Both the position numbers and the translations under genes were made by a program. The notes under the pieces were generated by a model. That model did not search any database, was not told the origin of the DNA, and worked only from the letters and a program-made list of their open reading frames with translations. Positions 45,676-57,400 of a stretch of 64,000 bases of DNA are shown here, one piece after another (the stretch's first letter is position 1; the number at the start of each line of letters is the position of its first letter). The stretch comes from Polyporus tsugae. Its lineage: Eukaryota > Basidiomycota > Agaricomycetes > Polyporales > Polyporaceae. The stretch spans positions 868,001-932,000 of the forward strand of contig JAHRBS010000013.1 of the NCBI GenBank assembly GCA_024305745.1. Reading direction: 5' to 3'.

Positions 45676-46286
45676 AGGCCGTGCCTCATGGTAGGCATAG
45701 AATACATGTTGTAGCTACGATGTAGAATGAGAAGGGTCAACTATACAATGGGCCTGAAGGCCCATGCATGCAAGGGGGATGGCAAGGGGGGGAGTAGCGT
45801 TAACAGCGGTGCCGGGGGCACACAGTAACGCAAGGGGCAAGAGGCAAATGGAGAGGCACAAGTGGTGGAAGGTACTAGTAGGGCAGGGCTCAGGAGATGT
45901 GCGTTGCGGCCGCCCGTCTACTCCCGGCCATTGAAGGCAAGGGGACGGGCTATAAACCTGCCGTCCGTTGGGTACACTTGTGTCCCTGGGTCTAGCCTCT
46001 TGCCGCGGTCAGGAGTACGTCCAGCAGTTGCCCCGCCGTCCATTAGAACTCCCCCGCCCCTAGAGCGGGTGGACGCCCGCAACGCACAAGTCCGTGGGAT
46101 CGACACATCAGAGAATACATGAGACACAGCAGTCATGGGACACCGAAGAGGAGATGAAAGTCGGGACAGTGGTGGCGGGATTGGTGTGTGGCTTGTGGGT
46201 CTGCGGGCAGGTGAGGTCAGCATAGGGCACAGTGAGGGAGAAAAGCAAAAACGGGGGTGTCAGCGATGCGCTGAGCGGGAGTCCTG

Positions 46287-46526
46287 TCAGTTTGGGGGGC
46301 CGCTGCGATGACCAGCAACTGCCGTTTGAGGTGACACGCCCCCGAAGGTCTGCACCAGGCGCTGGGTGGCACCAACATAACGGAGTAGCGGGCGAAAGGC
46401 CTTGGGCGAGCCGAGGAGGGTTGAGAGGTCCCGGCTGCGGCGACCCATGTTGGATAGGTACATAGCACGGGCGTGAGCGAAGGCGGGGCAGACTAGCAAA
46501 AAGTGCAGGATGGTCTCTGGGGCCCT
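46287..46526 (-). pseudogene. C-terminal piece of a LINE polyprotein
   Basis: About 79 codons with the ETILHFLLVCP motif (the E-T-x-x-H-x-L-x-x-C-P pattern at the C-terminus of fungal non-LTR reverse transcriptases). GRRSRDLSTLLGSPKAFRP and LLRYVGATQRLVQTFGG follow before the stop at 46287. It starts abruptly at the 5' truncation point of the insertion. Confidence 0.78.
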
Positions 46527-46540
46527 GTGATAACAAGTTC
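46527..46540. repeat. LINE target-site duplication, right copy
   Basis: gtgataacaagttc, identical to 38607-38620. Confidence 0.88.
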
Positions 46541-47324
46541 CATTGCAAAGAACCTCTCAGGATGTCACCTCCGTTATTCTGAAACTCGAAGACCGAGTTC
46601 ATGTGAGCGCATTGCTCCGAGATGATTGAAATGGTACACTCCGCTTCCGTCATGTCTTCGTCTTCTTAGAACTACAGGACTGATGGTCCCAGAGGGAAGC
46701 TCTAGATCGTGAGGCTGTCCCGATATTGGCTCCGAGGCTTGAATGTTCGGCTCAATAACATGCTACCGTATATGAGACTGCGCATGCTACATGTGAGCAG
46801 ATAAGGCATCAACTCCCGGGGAACGCACGAACCTTGCGAACAAGCTCATGTGAGCAACTTGGAAAACCGTATTTGTGTGGCCGGGTGTGTGGACTGTATA
46901 TAGAAGGGAGGTTGATTGGCTGCGGGCCTGCCGCGAGGTCATTGCGCGTCGAAAGAAACTACAGGGAAGATATCTTGGCTTTGGCACTGGGACCCAAAGC
47001 ATTATTCGCCTAGCCGCCGCCGCCGCCGATAGCATCCTTCAAGCGCATTTCGATGGCTTCAAAACTCCGTTGAGCTCGATTGCACTCAAAGGTTTGGGAA
47101 AGAGAGTGCGAGTATGTAAGAGGAACAAAGTCGAATGGAAAGGGTTGCGCCGCAGATCAACAGTAAGTCGCTAGATTTAACGTGGCTTGAAAGGAATTGC
47201 ATGTGAGGTGGATGTAAGAACGTCACAAGCCAAGACGTACAAAGAGGGCGCAATATCGTTGGAATATCATTCAAGCGAATTCTTTGCGAGGTGTACCTAA
47301 GCAGCGCTCTGCCCGTGGGTGGAC
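46541..47324. other. Intergenic, no supported gene
   Basis: Flank of the transposon nest. This sequence joined the stretch ending at 38620 before the LINE inserted. No gene was recognised across that ancestral junction. Confidence 0.4.
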
Positions 47325-48204
47325 TCAATTTTCAGTAGTGCGGCCACGTTGGCGGGCCTTCTCAATCGCGAGCTTCACCTCCGGATACTCCCCGATGTTA
47401 CTCAGGACACCCTCGTCTTCTTCATCGCGGATCAAGGTTCCCAGTTTCGCGGGAGTCAAGACCGTTGGATGCGACACAATCCAGTCACTGAGTGGATAGA
47501 ATTTGGGTTAGAGATGACTGATGGCGAGCTGAGAGAGAGCCCACATTATCGCTCGTTCCTGCGCCTCCGCCTCGGGGACCTTGTCCATTCTCCTCAGAAG
47601 CCGAGCCCATGCAGCTCGAGCCCACAGCTCCGATCGAGGACCCAGCCCAGGTGCTCCGTGCTCATCGAAATGGGAGAAGGCAGATGCGAAAAGCGCGCTC
47701 GATTCTTCCTCCTTGCCCGGCACCTTGTGAATAGCGGTGGCGAGGTAGAGCTCGGGCGCGACGTCCTTCCTCGCGTTCTGCTTCTGCTGCGCATACTGGA
47801 TGACCTCACGTAGGCTCGGCTCTGCCTCCGCAATGCGACACGGCACGGAAAACTGTGCGGTCACTTAAGTCAGATCTCTTGCTCTCTACTCACTCCGTTC
47901 GAGCACGCATGAGAGGTGAAGAGAGAGACGCGGAAGCGCGAACGAAATCGGCGGGACTCACCCTATAGAACTGTGCGAGTTGCCAGTGGCATTTGTCCAA
48001 GTACGCGGCGATACGCGCGTCGATCTGCTCCTGGGTGGTGTCCTGGGGTCGAAGGATGTCCAGCTCGCGGCGTCGCTCCTCGGTCATGTCGCGGACCTCC
48101 GCGATGTACGCGTTCAAATTGTCCACGGCGGCTCGTTGCTGATCAGGCTGAAAATACTCCTCAAAGGCGACGCGGAAGTTGCTGGTCAGGAAATGTGGAG
48201 GCAT
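47325..48204 (-). CDS. Conserved-looking protein of unknown function, three exons
   Basis: Function not recognised. ATG at 48204 starts MPPHFLTSNFRVAFEEYFQP. It is followed by a helical, charged stretch (AAVDNLNAYIAEVRDMTEER, RRELDILRPQDTTQEQIDAR) ending in CHWQLAQFYR at a GTGAGT donor. The second exon has VPCRIAEAEPSLREVIQYAQ, then APELYLATAIHKVPGKEEES and ARLLRRMDKVPEAEAQERAI, which has the look of helical repeats. The third exon gives DWIVSHPTVLTPAKLGTLIR and ends in RQRGRTTEN at the TGA 47325-47327. The frame is consistent across plausible introns. No signal peptide or membrane segment. A small tetratricopeptide-like protein is possible but not demonstrated. Confidence 0.65.
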
Positions 48205-48764
48205 GATGGACGACCAGATGGTTGGGTTACTTGGGTATATGCGCGATATATAGTATGTCCGTCAAGGTCAAGACAGAGGATATATTGGCGCTCAATGGAT
48301 AAGAGGTTTCCAGACATAGACGCCGTCGAGCTCGACCTTTCCGGCGACCATCACCCATTCTCTCCCACTCTGCATCTCAGGTCTTCAATTCATGCGTATC
48401 GCAGCCATAAACCATATCTTTCCTTCTCGCCGTCAGCCTGGGACTCCCTAGAAGGTTTGCCCTTCAAGCGGCTGCCCATTACGTTTACCTCGTCGGCGCT
48501 GAGGCCTGAGGAGCATGCACTCAGACTGGCAGGGGTGGGATGTTCGGAACACGACGACCGTAATTCCGTGTGTTCCATGTCTTCTATCGTCCTCGTCCTC
48601 GAACATGCGCTTGATGATTGATGATATTTTGGGGAGGAAGCCATGGCTTTCTCGCCGGTCAGGTGGGACGGCGGCGCATCCGACGAGTGGCCATGTGCAC
48701 GATGAGACATCTACCCGGCTAGGAGCTTCGATGCCAGGCCGCGATACGAGTTTCGAAGCGTACT
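48205..48764. other. Intergenic between divergent genes
   Basis: Shared upstream region of the unknown gene (minus) and the GH20 gene (plus). A TATATA stretch at 48247-48252 suits the minus-strand gene. No further gene seen. Confidence 0.45.
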
Positions 48765-48770
48765 TATATA
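48765..48770 (+). promoter_or_regulatory. TATA-like element of GH20 gene 48817
   Basis: TATATA 47 bp upstream of the ATG at 48817. This is close for a fungal TATA box but the best candidate seen. Confidence 0.4.
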
Positions 48771-48816
48771 TGCGGAGCCCCCTTCGAACTTCGACTGGGC
48801 CCCCTTCACCTCTACG

Positions 48817-51091
48817 ATGAGGTTCCTTTCCCTTTTGCTCGCGCTTGCACCCGCCGGTGGTGTCTTCAGTCTCTGGCCCCAGCCCCGCTCCCTGGAAACC
48901 GGCTCGACTGCCCTGAAGCTCGCCGACAACTTCGACATCCATGTCAACGTCCAACATGCACCTTCGGACCTGTCAGCCGCCGTTTCGCGCACCAAGTCTT
49001 CCCTGGATAACGACAAGCTCGGCCGGCTCGTCGTTGGTCGCGGGTCTTCGGACAGCGGCGCCCTCAAGCAGGCGAAGGCGCTCAAAACGCTCCAGCTCTC
49101 GCTCTCAGAGGGCGCGACTGTGCGGAGCATTACAGAGGAGGCGAGACGGGAGATCGGGACGAGGAGCGAGGAGTATGCGCTCAGCATCCCCGCGGACGGC
49201 TCTGCGGCGACACTCACTGCGAACTCGACGCTTGGGCTGTTTCGCGGGCTTACGACCTTCACGCAACTGTTCTACGAGTGGTCTGGCCAGATCTACACGG
49301 TGGAGGCACCGATTTCTATCACCGATGCTCCCGCATATGTGAGTTGTCTCGTCATTATGGCCGGGAAAAGCCTATTCAATGTGTATGCAGCCATGGCGAG
49401 GCCTAATGCTCGATACCTCGCGGAACTTGTGAGTGCATACACAACGTCTACCATCTCGACCCTGAAGAACGAACACGTCTGTTAGCTTCCCTGTCACGGA
49501 TATCAAGCGCACCCTTGACGCTATGAGCTTGGTCAAGGTGCGGAGCTTTGCGTTTCAGTTGTGCCACTGTGCTGACATTGCGTAGATGAGCCAATTCCAC
49601 TGGCATGTTACCGACAGCCAGAGTTTCCCGTTGGTTATTCCGGGTTTCACCGAGCTGGCAAGTGCGGGGGCGTACGATCCCAGCATGGTGTATTCGCCGA
49701 GCGACGTCAAGGACATTGTCGACTATGCCGGTGCCGTGAGTGTTTGCTCCACTTTCTTCGCTAGCATATTGCTCACACGATCCATTAACCAGCGAGGTGT
49801 CGACGTGATGGTTGTACGTAGACAGCCTTCTGAGTGCATGCAAACATGGCTAAAGTCACCCTGTGTAGGAAATCGACACCCCTGGCCATACCATGATTAT
49901 CTCAGCCGCGCATCCAGAATATGTCGCCTGTGTAGAAGCGTCTCCGTGGACGACCTTTGCCAATGGTGAGCCCATCTTCTCTTCGTTCTTTCTCCCACAT
50001 TGCTCACGCATACATTCAGAGCCACCGGCTGGTCAGCTCCGCCTCGCCTCGCCTACTGCCACCAACTTCACCGCCGAGATGCTCGCTGCCGTCGCGCGCA
50101 TGTTCCCCTCGACGCTAATGAGCACGGGGGGAGATGAGCTGAACACCAATTGCTACGCGCAGGACGCCGAGACGCAGGCGGACCTGAAGTCGGCCGGACA
50201 GACACTCGAGCAAGCGCTCGACGTCTTCACCCAGAAAACGCACGCGGCCATCGAGGCCGTAGGAAAGACTCCCGCCGTGTGGGAAGGCACGTAGCATGAT
50301 ATTCGGTTCGGATGATCGTCGGTAGCTAACCCAGCGATGGTATTCTACAGAGATGGTGTTGGATCACAACGTTACGTTGTCCAACGAGACGGTGGTTTTG
50401 GTGTGGATATCCTCTGCGAACGCTGCAAAAGTGGTCGAGAAGAACTTCCGCCTTGTCCACGCACCCTCCGATTACTTCTATCTGGTGCGTGAGGCTCGCA
50501 CACTGCGCCGTTGACCGCCTTTGCTGAGCCACTACAGGACTGCGGGGGGGGAGAGTGGATTGGAAGCACTGTCGGGTGAGTGCTCTTACACACGTGCTGC
50601 AGGAGTTTTACGTCTAACTCCTGGTGTGCAGTAACAGCTGGTGTGACCCGTTCAAGACCTGGCAGAAGGTTGGTTGACACCCTCCGGATCGTGCTGTAGT
50701 CCCCCCTGCTAAAGCTCGCCTCGCGTTCCTAATAGGCGTACACCTTCGACCCGCAAGCCAACATATCTGCCTCTCAAGCCCACCTCGTCCTCGGTGGTAT
50801 GTCCCATTGTTAATCTTCCATCACTCACGCGCCTTATGGTTTGGAATATGTTCAGGCGAGCAAGCCCTCTGGACGGAGCAGTCTGGCCCCGAGAACCTCG
50901 ACCCGATCGTCTGGCCGCGCGCTGCCGCGTCCGCCGAGGTCTTCTGGACCGGGCCGGGTGGCGACCTCTCCGAGGCGCTCCCGCGCCTGCACGACGTCGC
51001 GTTCCGGATGCGGCAGCGGGGCGTGAAGGCAATCCAGCTGCAGCCGATGTGGTGTGCCCTGCGGGCGGGCAAGTGCAACCTGGACTCGTGA
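48817..51091 (+). CDS. Secreted GH20 beta-N-acetylhexosaminidase (module copy C)
   Basis: Extracellular enzyme releasing N-acetylglucosamine from chitin fragments. MRFLSLLLALAPAGGVFS is a signal peptide leading to LWPQPRSLETGSTALKLADN and the rest of the GH20b domain (DKLGRLVVGRGSS, LGLFRGLTTFTQLFYEW). A short exon supplies PWRGLMLDTSRNF. FPVTDIKRTLDAMSLVK, SQFHWHVTDSQSFPLVIPGF and EIDTPGHT follow. STGGDELNTNCY has its catalytic Asp-Glu codons at 50133-50138. The C-terminal exons give WCDPFKTWQK, WTEQSGPENLDPIVWPRAAA and MWCALRAGKCNLDS to the stop at 51091. All exons join in frame, so it appears functional. It is followed by the F-box gene on the same strand. The inverted broken paralogue lies at 14112-16298. 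Confidence 0.92.
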
Positions 51092-51528
51092 TGTCTGGCG
51101 GGTCGGTATCATGCAGAGGTGTTCTTTGAGTCCGTTTATGATGTGGCTATGTCTTGCCCCGCAGATCTAGGGCGATAGTGATCGTAATGTCATGAAGCGG
51201 CGGAACGTGGCTTGCGGATGTACATGTACTGGTGCCGAAGTTAGCAAGCTGTATAAGACTAAGTTACTGATTTTGCGTCCCTCGTCCCTATTTCTCCATA
51301 TTGCCCGATTTCTCGAGGCATTTGGTACAGGGCCGGTTCCTCAAACCCATTGATATATAGGTTCGCCAAAGCGTTGCCAGCTGACCACCTCAAGCTTATC
51401 GCGCCTATGTAGCACTCAACCGGCGTGTTCACGAATCCACGGTGCCGTGGTCGTGCTTCCGCAGGACAGAGATATAGCTGCTTCCTCCTTGTGAGTCCCG
51501 AATTCGATCCCCACCCCTTACCACCACC

Positions 51529-53271
51529 ATGTCCATTCCCAATGCGCTCACGAACGCGGACATCCTCAGTCTCATCTTCGGACGCTTTGTCTCTGCATCA
51601 CCTACTACGCCTAAATATGGAGCAGCGCTGGCCCGAGCGGCTCGTGTCTGCATCGCGTTCCACGAGCCGGCCATCCGTCTACTGTGGAGAAATTTGGACA
51701 GCCCGGTTCCACTTCTAAGCCTTTTGTCCTCCTCTTTCACGAGGGTAGGAGAAGCTGATAGGGATGTAGGAGGGGTACTGTATGACACCTATGTGAGTAC
51801 ATGAAGTCTTCGCTGGTCCCTTCGCGAGCGTTGACCTCGTATGCACTTCGCTGATGTCGACATCAATGAACAGATGCTCAGCGGAAACGTCGATAGGCAG
51901 GAGTGGGAGCATATGCGTAGACGCGCCGAGTACGTGCAAACACTGGATTTTGAATCCTTCAACTCCCACAAGCGTATTGCACCTGCGACTTGGGCATATC
52001 TAGCCCATCTTACCCACGACCGTCCTCTCTTGCCTTACCTGCGACGACTGAAGGGCAGCTTGAGGTCACCACAAGCCACCATAACAATCCGTCCGCTTCT
52101 CTCCCCCAACCTCACTGATCTTTCCGTCCACTGCATTGTGATGAGCAACGTGCGAGAATGGGAATGCTCCCTTCGGTCGCTCTTCCACATGGTCTGTTCC
52201 ATCGCGACGGGCCTTGACCAGTTACGCTTCTCAACTGCCGGTGGTAGCCCTCTCCCCCTGAGCATCTTCTCACCGATCCAGCAGCTTAAGTGCCTACGCA
52301 CTGTAGATTGCGGGTCCATGTCCTCCGAAATCGACTTCCAATGCTTGCGGTCGGTATTCTTTGGCCTGAAGACCCTGGAGTACATTCACCTTCCGATGGA
52401 TTACGTCGTGCGTCGCTTTGTCGATCTGAGACCGCAAGTTGAAACGCCGCTGGGATCCACCCTCAGACTGCCTAATCTACACACGCTCCATATCCGGAAC
52501 CTGCGACCGACCATAGATGTTAACCTCTATCACATCTTCTCCTCATCAACCCTCCGTGAACTCCGCGACAGCTTCCATGGCATCAACAACGTCGACGAGA
52601 GTCGGGCCATTGTCGCTACAATCGCCCACTGTTTCCCATGCCTGCAGGTGCTTAACTTGCGACTGGACTTTCGACGAGGTCTCTCAGTAGAGGGCTTTTC
52701 TCCGGGGCTCGTCACGCACTCGCTGTCGAAGCTGCACGCCATGGTGTCTCTCACACTGGCTGTGTCGGGACTCCCAGATGCTAGCACGGATGGGGCCATT
52801 CACGCTCTCGTGGAAGCGTGGCCACGACTCACATCCCTACACATCAACAACGACAACCCATTCCTCGCCACTCTCACCCCGGCTGTGCTCGTCTCTCTAG
52901 CATCCCGATGTCCCCAGTTGGAGACCGTGTTTCTGCCCTCTTTGGGCGTCCCCGAGCGCGATTTCTCGCGTTTGGCCGGTTACCCCATCCTGGACCACTC
53001 GTTGCGGAAACTGTCTTTCAGGGTCATCAATGTTACCGACCACCGGTATACCGCCTTGCTTTTCGATCGCCTTTTCCCTCACCTGGACCTCACGGGGGAC
53101 ATCCGAGACGAGCCTTGCATGTCAACCCAGTCTCATCCAGTCTGGACACAAGTCTGCGACGAACTCGAGGCCTTGCAAGCGGCCAGGAGGCAGCATGAAC
53201 TACGCCTCGGCGTTGGCTCATGGGGTCTCCCATCCAAGGCAGCCGCCCCCAAGACCAATGGGTTAGTGTGA
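51529..53271 (+). CDS. F-box/leucine-rich protein (module copy C)
   Basis: Probable SCF ubiquitin-ligase specificity subunit. ATG at 51529 starts MSIPNALTNADILSLIFGRF. The F-box ends with VCIAFHEPAIRLLWRNLDSP. One intron (GTGAGT near 51791 to CAG at 51871-51873) leads to a long exon beginning MLSGNVDRQEWEHMRRRAEY. Leucine-rich stretches follow: LPYLRRLKGSLRSPQATITI, LRLPNLHTLHIRNLRPTIDV, FPCLQVLNLRLDF, LTSLHINNDNP and CPQLETVFLPSLGVPERDFS. The stop is at 53271. It is intact and close in sequence to the frameshifted copy at 22537, and less close to the copy at 12091. It converges on the carboxylesterase remnant 280 bp downstream. Target unknown. Confidence 0.87.
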
Positions 53272-53552
53272 CTACATCCTCTGAACTTGCTAGAGATAAC
53301 TTGAATGCTGACTGAGTGCTCGGATGTAGTAGATTACCACCCTAGTCGTCTGTCCTCTATCCAACATAGAGACGTGCCCGGCGCACAGATGGGGGGAAGG
53401 GGTGGATATCAAAAGAATGGAGCGGTCGGAACACAACTTTGCAGAGCTGCAGCAGAGATGATGACGAGAAATCCATGAAGTTGGACACGGTAGAATAGTC
53501 GATTCGTTCGGAAGATGTGTGATGGAGTATAAATTAAGTGTTTGAGAGACAG

Positions 53553-54025
53553 TCACCACGCGCGGTAGTCCGAGTCGTCGTTCGTGATGGACACCGGGAT
53601 GAACCCGTCCTGGAACGTCAAAACCCTCCGCGTGTCGAGCGTGTACTTTGGCCAAGCGGGGCTCGTCTGGCCGTTGGGGTCGAGGTTGTTGACGTACGTC
53701 GTCATGTCGCCTCCGCCGTACAAGCTAAAGACGTCCGAGCCGTGGGCGGACCCGAGCATGGGAGGCTACTTGAGCCCTTTGCTCACTGTAATGAGAGTCG
53801 GAAACAGGTTAAATTGGACTGGAAGATGATTTGTGCGAGCTCGCAGAGGACACGCACGGAACGACCACGTCGGCTAATTATCTCGCCAACGGTGTTCTCC
53901 AGGAAGAATCGGCGGGGCGCTTGCAGGAAGACCGATTCGCCCTGGATCCCAGCGATGCGCTTGCACTTGCGGTGTATTAATGAAGCCCGTGTCAAATGGG
54001 GATCCTTTCCACCGACGCCTGCAGG
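53553..54025 (-). pseudogene. Carboxylesterase 3' remnant (module copy C)
   Basis: Corresponds to the last two exons of the esterase at 7200. KRIAGIQGESVFLQAPRRFF then LENTV matches RIAAVQGDLVFQAPRRFFLE. MLGSAHGSDVFSLYGGGDMT then YVNNLDPNGQTSP matches the exon carrying the catalytic histidine, which is kept. Upstream of about 53970 the frame is disturbed by stops, and similarity ends near 54025. Everything encoding the signal peptide and the nucleophile is missing. Together with copy B, which keeps only the 5' half, it shows independent decay of the esterase member of the module. Confidence 0.82.
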
Positions 54026-54401
54026 TATAGTGCCCCGCCTCTAATAGGGCTAAACTCGGCAGTTACTAGTAGCCGTGTACCAGATTAACCCCGCTGTCCA
54101 CCTCGACATGAATGGAATGGAGAGAAAGCGAGAAGCCGACCCTGTCATTTTTACATTCCTTCTACTTGGGTAAATACGTACACCAGAAAAAATTACTGCC
54201 CCGGATATTATATGTAGACGCAACCTTCATTTTTGCCATCCGCTATTCACCACTATGCGACGAGTCTGTCCGATGCCGATGCGTCCCCAACGACAACCTG
54301 AGCGGAGGAGATGGGATGTGGATGTATGTATGTATATACCATAGGTATATCGAGTTGACTCTATGCGAGTAAGAGTAAGACCATCCGTCAGAACGCGACC
54401 C
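54026..54401. other. Intergenic, no gene seen
   Basis: Between the esterase remnant and the 3' end of the glutamate dehydrogenase gene. Nothing recognised. Confidence 0.45.
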
Positions 54402-57400
54402 TCACTTAGCCGTCGCGAGGTCGCGCGCAAAGTGGAAGAAGTCGACCGACGACGAGTTCACGCCGTACTTGTAGATCTGCACAGGGAGAGCGTTAGCGAC
54501 AAGTCTCAGATGGCAGGCAGAACGAAACGAGAAAGCAAAGCAACTCACATAGTGCGACGCAACCCAGCTCGAGAACAGCGCGCGCTGGTACGGCACCGGC
54601 AGGCGTTGCAGCAGCGCGTCCAGCCCGACCTTGTCCACGAGCGTCTTGGGGATCGCGCGCTGCATGACGCCCCTCCTGCTCGGCTCGTCGTCGAACAGGT
54701 CCGAATCTTCGAGCTCCTCCTGCAGCTCGTTCAGCTTGCTCGAGAGCTCGTCCGAGATGATCGTGCGCGGCTTCGCGCCCTGCAGCCGCGCGTGCTCGCG
54801 CCAGATGCACCCGAACTCGTTCGCCGCGTTCTCGGTGATGATCCGCTGTATTTCGCGCACGTAGTTCTGGTAGAACTCGGACGGCTTGCCGTCCTTGAAG
54901 ATCATGTGTTCCGTGTACTCATCCGAGGAGAGCCCGAGCCCGGCGAGGACCTCCAGCGATGAGCTCGTGACGCCACCCTTGTTCGCGCTCGAGTCCTTGA
55001 AGAGCACGACCTTGCGCTTCTCGAGGATGAGACGGGCTTGCTGCGTGAGGAAGAGGTTCGCCCCCTCGACGATGTACTTGAAGTGGGGCTTGCCCTCAGC
55101 ATCGACGAGCGCCGAGACGTTCGAGATGTTGACAGCTTCCGGCCTGGAAAGTCATGGACTCGTCAGACAAAGCCACTGCAACAATGGAAGCAGCAGCAGA
55201 TGCTTACCGGCCACCACATGGCACAAGGAGATCCGCCTTGTAACGCAAATGCGCACCATTCCGGAAGTCAGTACCGTCAAGCACGACCTCGCCAGCTATT
55301 TAAGGACTTGTCAGTAAACGAAGTACGTTGAGACTGAACCTAACTCACAAGGAAGCTTCACGTCCTGGTCCTCGACCTTGACGAGGTAGCCGTCCTTGCT
55401 GAGCTTCGAAACATCAAAGAAGCCAACAGGCTTGCGCAGCTTCGCGAGGCGGATGAGTTCCTCCCGGTTGATACCAGCGGGGTCGTGGAGGACACCGCTG
55501 CCATCGATGATCGCGATCGTCTTGTCAGAGCTCAGCAGGATCTCGTCTGAAAAGCTCTGTCAACATTGCGGACACGCAGTTGAGACCGATTATACGTACT
55601 CGAACCAAGATCACCATCTGACCCGGTGCATATCAGCAAACCATTCGTTAAGTAACAGAACTATATGACGTACCAGGACCACCGGTCTGCACCTTCGTGA
55701 TGTCCTTCTCCCGCAGGCCGAGCTGCTTGTAGATTCCAAGCACGTACTGGCGGACGGACAGAGAGGTCATGCCGTAGATATCGTGCGGGATACCGCCGAG
55801 GAGCTCCGCACTCTTGCCGGTGGTAAACGACTTCCACCACGTCTCGGCGCCACGGGAACGCGCGTGCACTATCCAAGCTGGTTAGCAACGATAAATGGAG
55901 TCAACGATCGCAATATACTCACTGGCAGCCCAGTCCATAAGGTCAGCGGTACCCTCTGTAGACGTGTCAGATCGTATGCGCAGACAGATAGTTGAGGGCA
56001 ACGTACCATCAGGACCGAAGAAGAGGAGCTCAGGCTTGCCGTAGAGGTCCACTAACCTCTCTTTGATGCCAGGGGTCTGGCCAGGGATGAGGAGGTCGAT
56101 GACAGCCTACACACCGGCGTTAGTCAACATTCGCCAGCCCACCAATATCACTGGCACTCACATCGACGTACTTCTCGAAGCACAGCTTAGGGTTCTCGCC
56201 AAGCCTACCCAAGACATTAGTCAAATCTCCCAGCTGTACCATACATTGGGTGGAACGTACGAAGGCAGGATGGTCCCCTTCGCACCACCTTCAGGGATAT
56301 CCTTGTTCTTCAGAGACTGCGTCGAAGCAAGGGCGTAGTTCTCGTCGAACCTATGATTGTTGTCAGAAACAAGCACATTAATCGTTTCTCAAGTCCACTT
56401 ACAGCATACGCTGGTTGATGGAGTAGTTCCTGAGAAGACAAACAGTCAATCACAAAGCACCTCTTGAAGGCAAGAGGCCGCACGTACTCCCTGTTCCTCG
56501 ACATGACGATACGGATACCACCACGGGCGACATCCTTGAACCGGATGTGGAACCCACGGAACTCACCACCTGCATAGCCGCAAAAGCGTCAGCATTGCAC
56601 CCAAAGGACCTTTCGATACAACACACCGATGACGAAGAACATGCCATACGGCTTCTTGGGGTACTCGACCTCCGGCAAGAACTCGGGTGCGAGACGGAAC
56701 GACAGCGCGACCTTGGTCGGCTGGTAGAAGTTCGTCTTCAGGACGTTCCTATATGCGCGTCAAAATTACGAGCAGAACAGAAAACACGCAGGAAACGCGT
56801 ACTTATTGAAGATGAGGAAGCTTTCGAGCACCTGGAGCTCGTGCTTGTTGGTCACAGTGCGACGGATCTTGTCGTATAGCTCCGCGTCTGAGAGGGGCAT
56901 CTGCGTGCGCAGGCGCTGGTACGAGAGGGTAGGCCTGAAGGATTCGAGTCAGATACAATGAGGAAAAACCATAGAAGATACACACATGAGCTGGGCGGCC
57001 TCGTCCGTCTCGGGATAGTGCGTCATCGCGAAGTTGACGTAGAGCAGGTTGATCTGCAGCCAACGTGGTCAGGACACCAACCAGCAATACGACAAATACA
57101 TCGACATACCAACTCTGCATGGCCGTGGATGACCTGCGCGATGCTCTCGCGCGTGAACGTCTCCTCCCTGAACCTGCGTTTGATGTCGTTGAGGACGCTC
57201 GCGTGCGTCGGGTTCGTCTCGTCGAGGATGTTCTTGAGCGCGAGGTACGCCTGCCCTAGCCTGTTACAGAAGTGCTGCGCGAAGACCCACCCACAGTCTG
57301 TCAAGAAGTTCCGACGTCAGACAGAGTTGAATGTAGTGCAGACGCGACATAGGACTTACAGGCATAGGTCGCCTCCTGCACAGCGTGATCGCCGCTTGGG

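Larger units (their letters stand above)
38621..46526 (-). mobile_element. 5'-truncated non-LTR (LINE) retrotransposon fragment, interrupted
   Basis: On the minus strand the fragment begins at 46526 inside the C-terminal zinc-knuckle region of a LINE protein (APETILHFLLVCPAFAHARA, typical of fungal non-LTR elements). It continues through RYVGATQRLVQTFGG to a stop at 46287. A 3' UTR runs to 45671, is broken by the chromovirus (38656-45670), and resumes at 38650. It ends with AATAAA and a GAAAGAAAGAAA-like tail at 38621. Exact 14-bp direct repeats lie outside both ends. 5' truncation, an A-rich tail and long target duplications are the signature of target-primed reverse transcription. No reverse transcriptase or endonuclease domain remains. 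Confidence 0.82.

Noticed and set aside
46108..46653. 181-codon minus-strand frame across the LINE boundary
   Set aside because: It spans the 14-bp target duplication and reads the LINE part in the wrong frame. The LINE motif lies in another frame.
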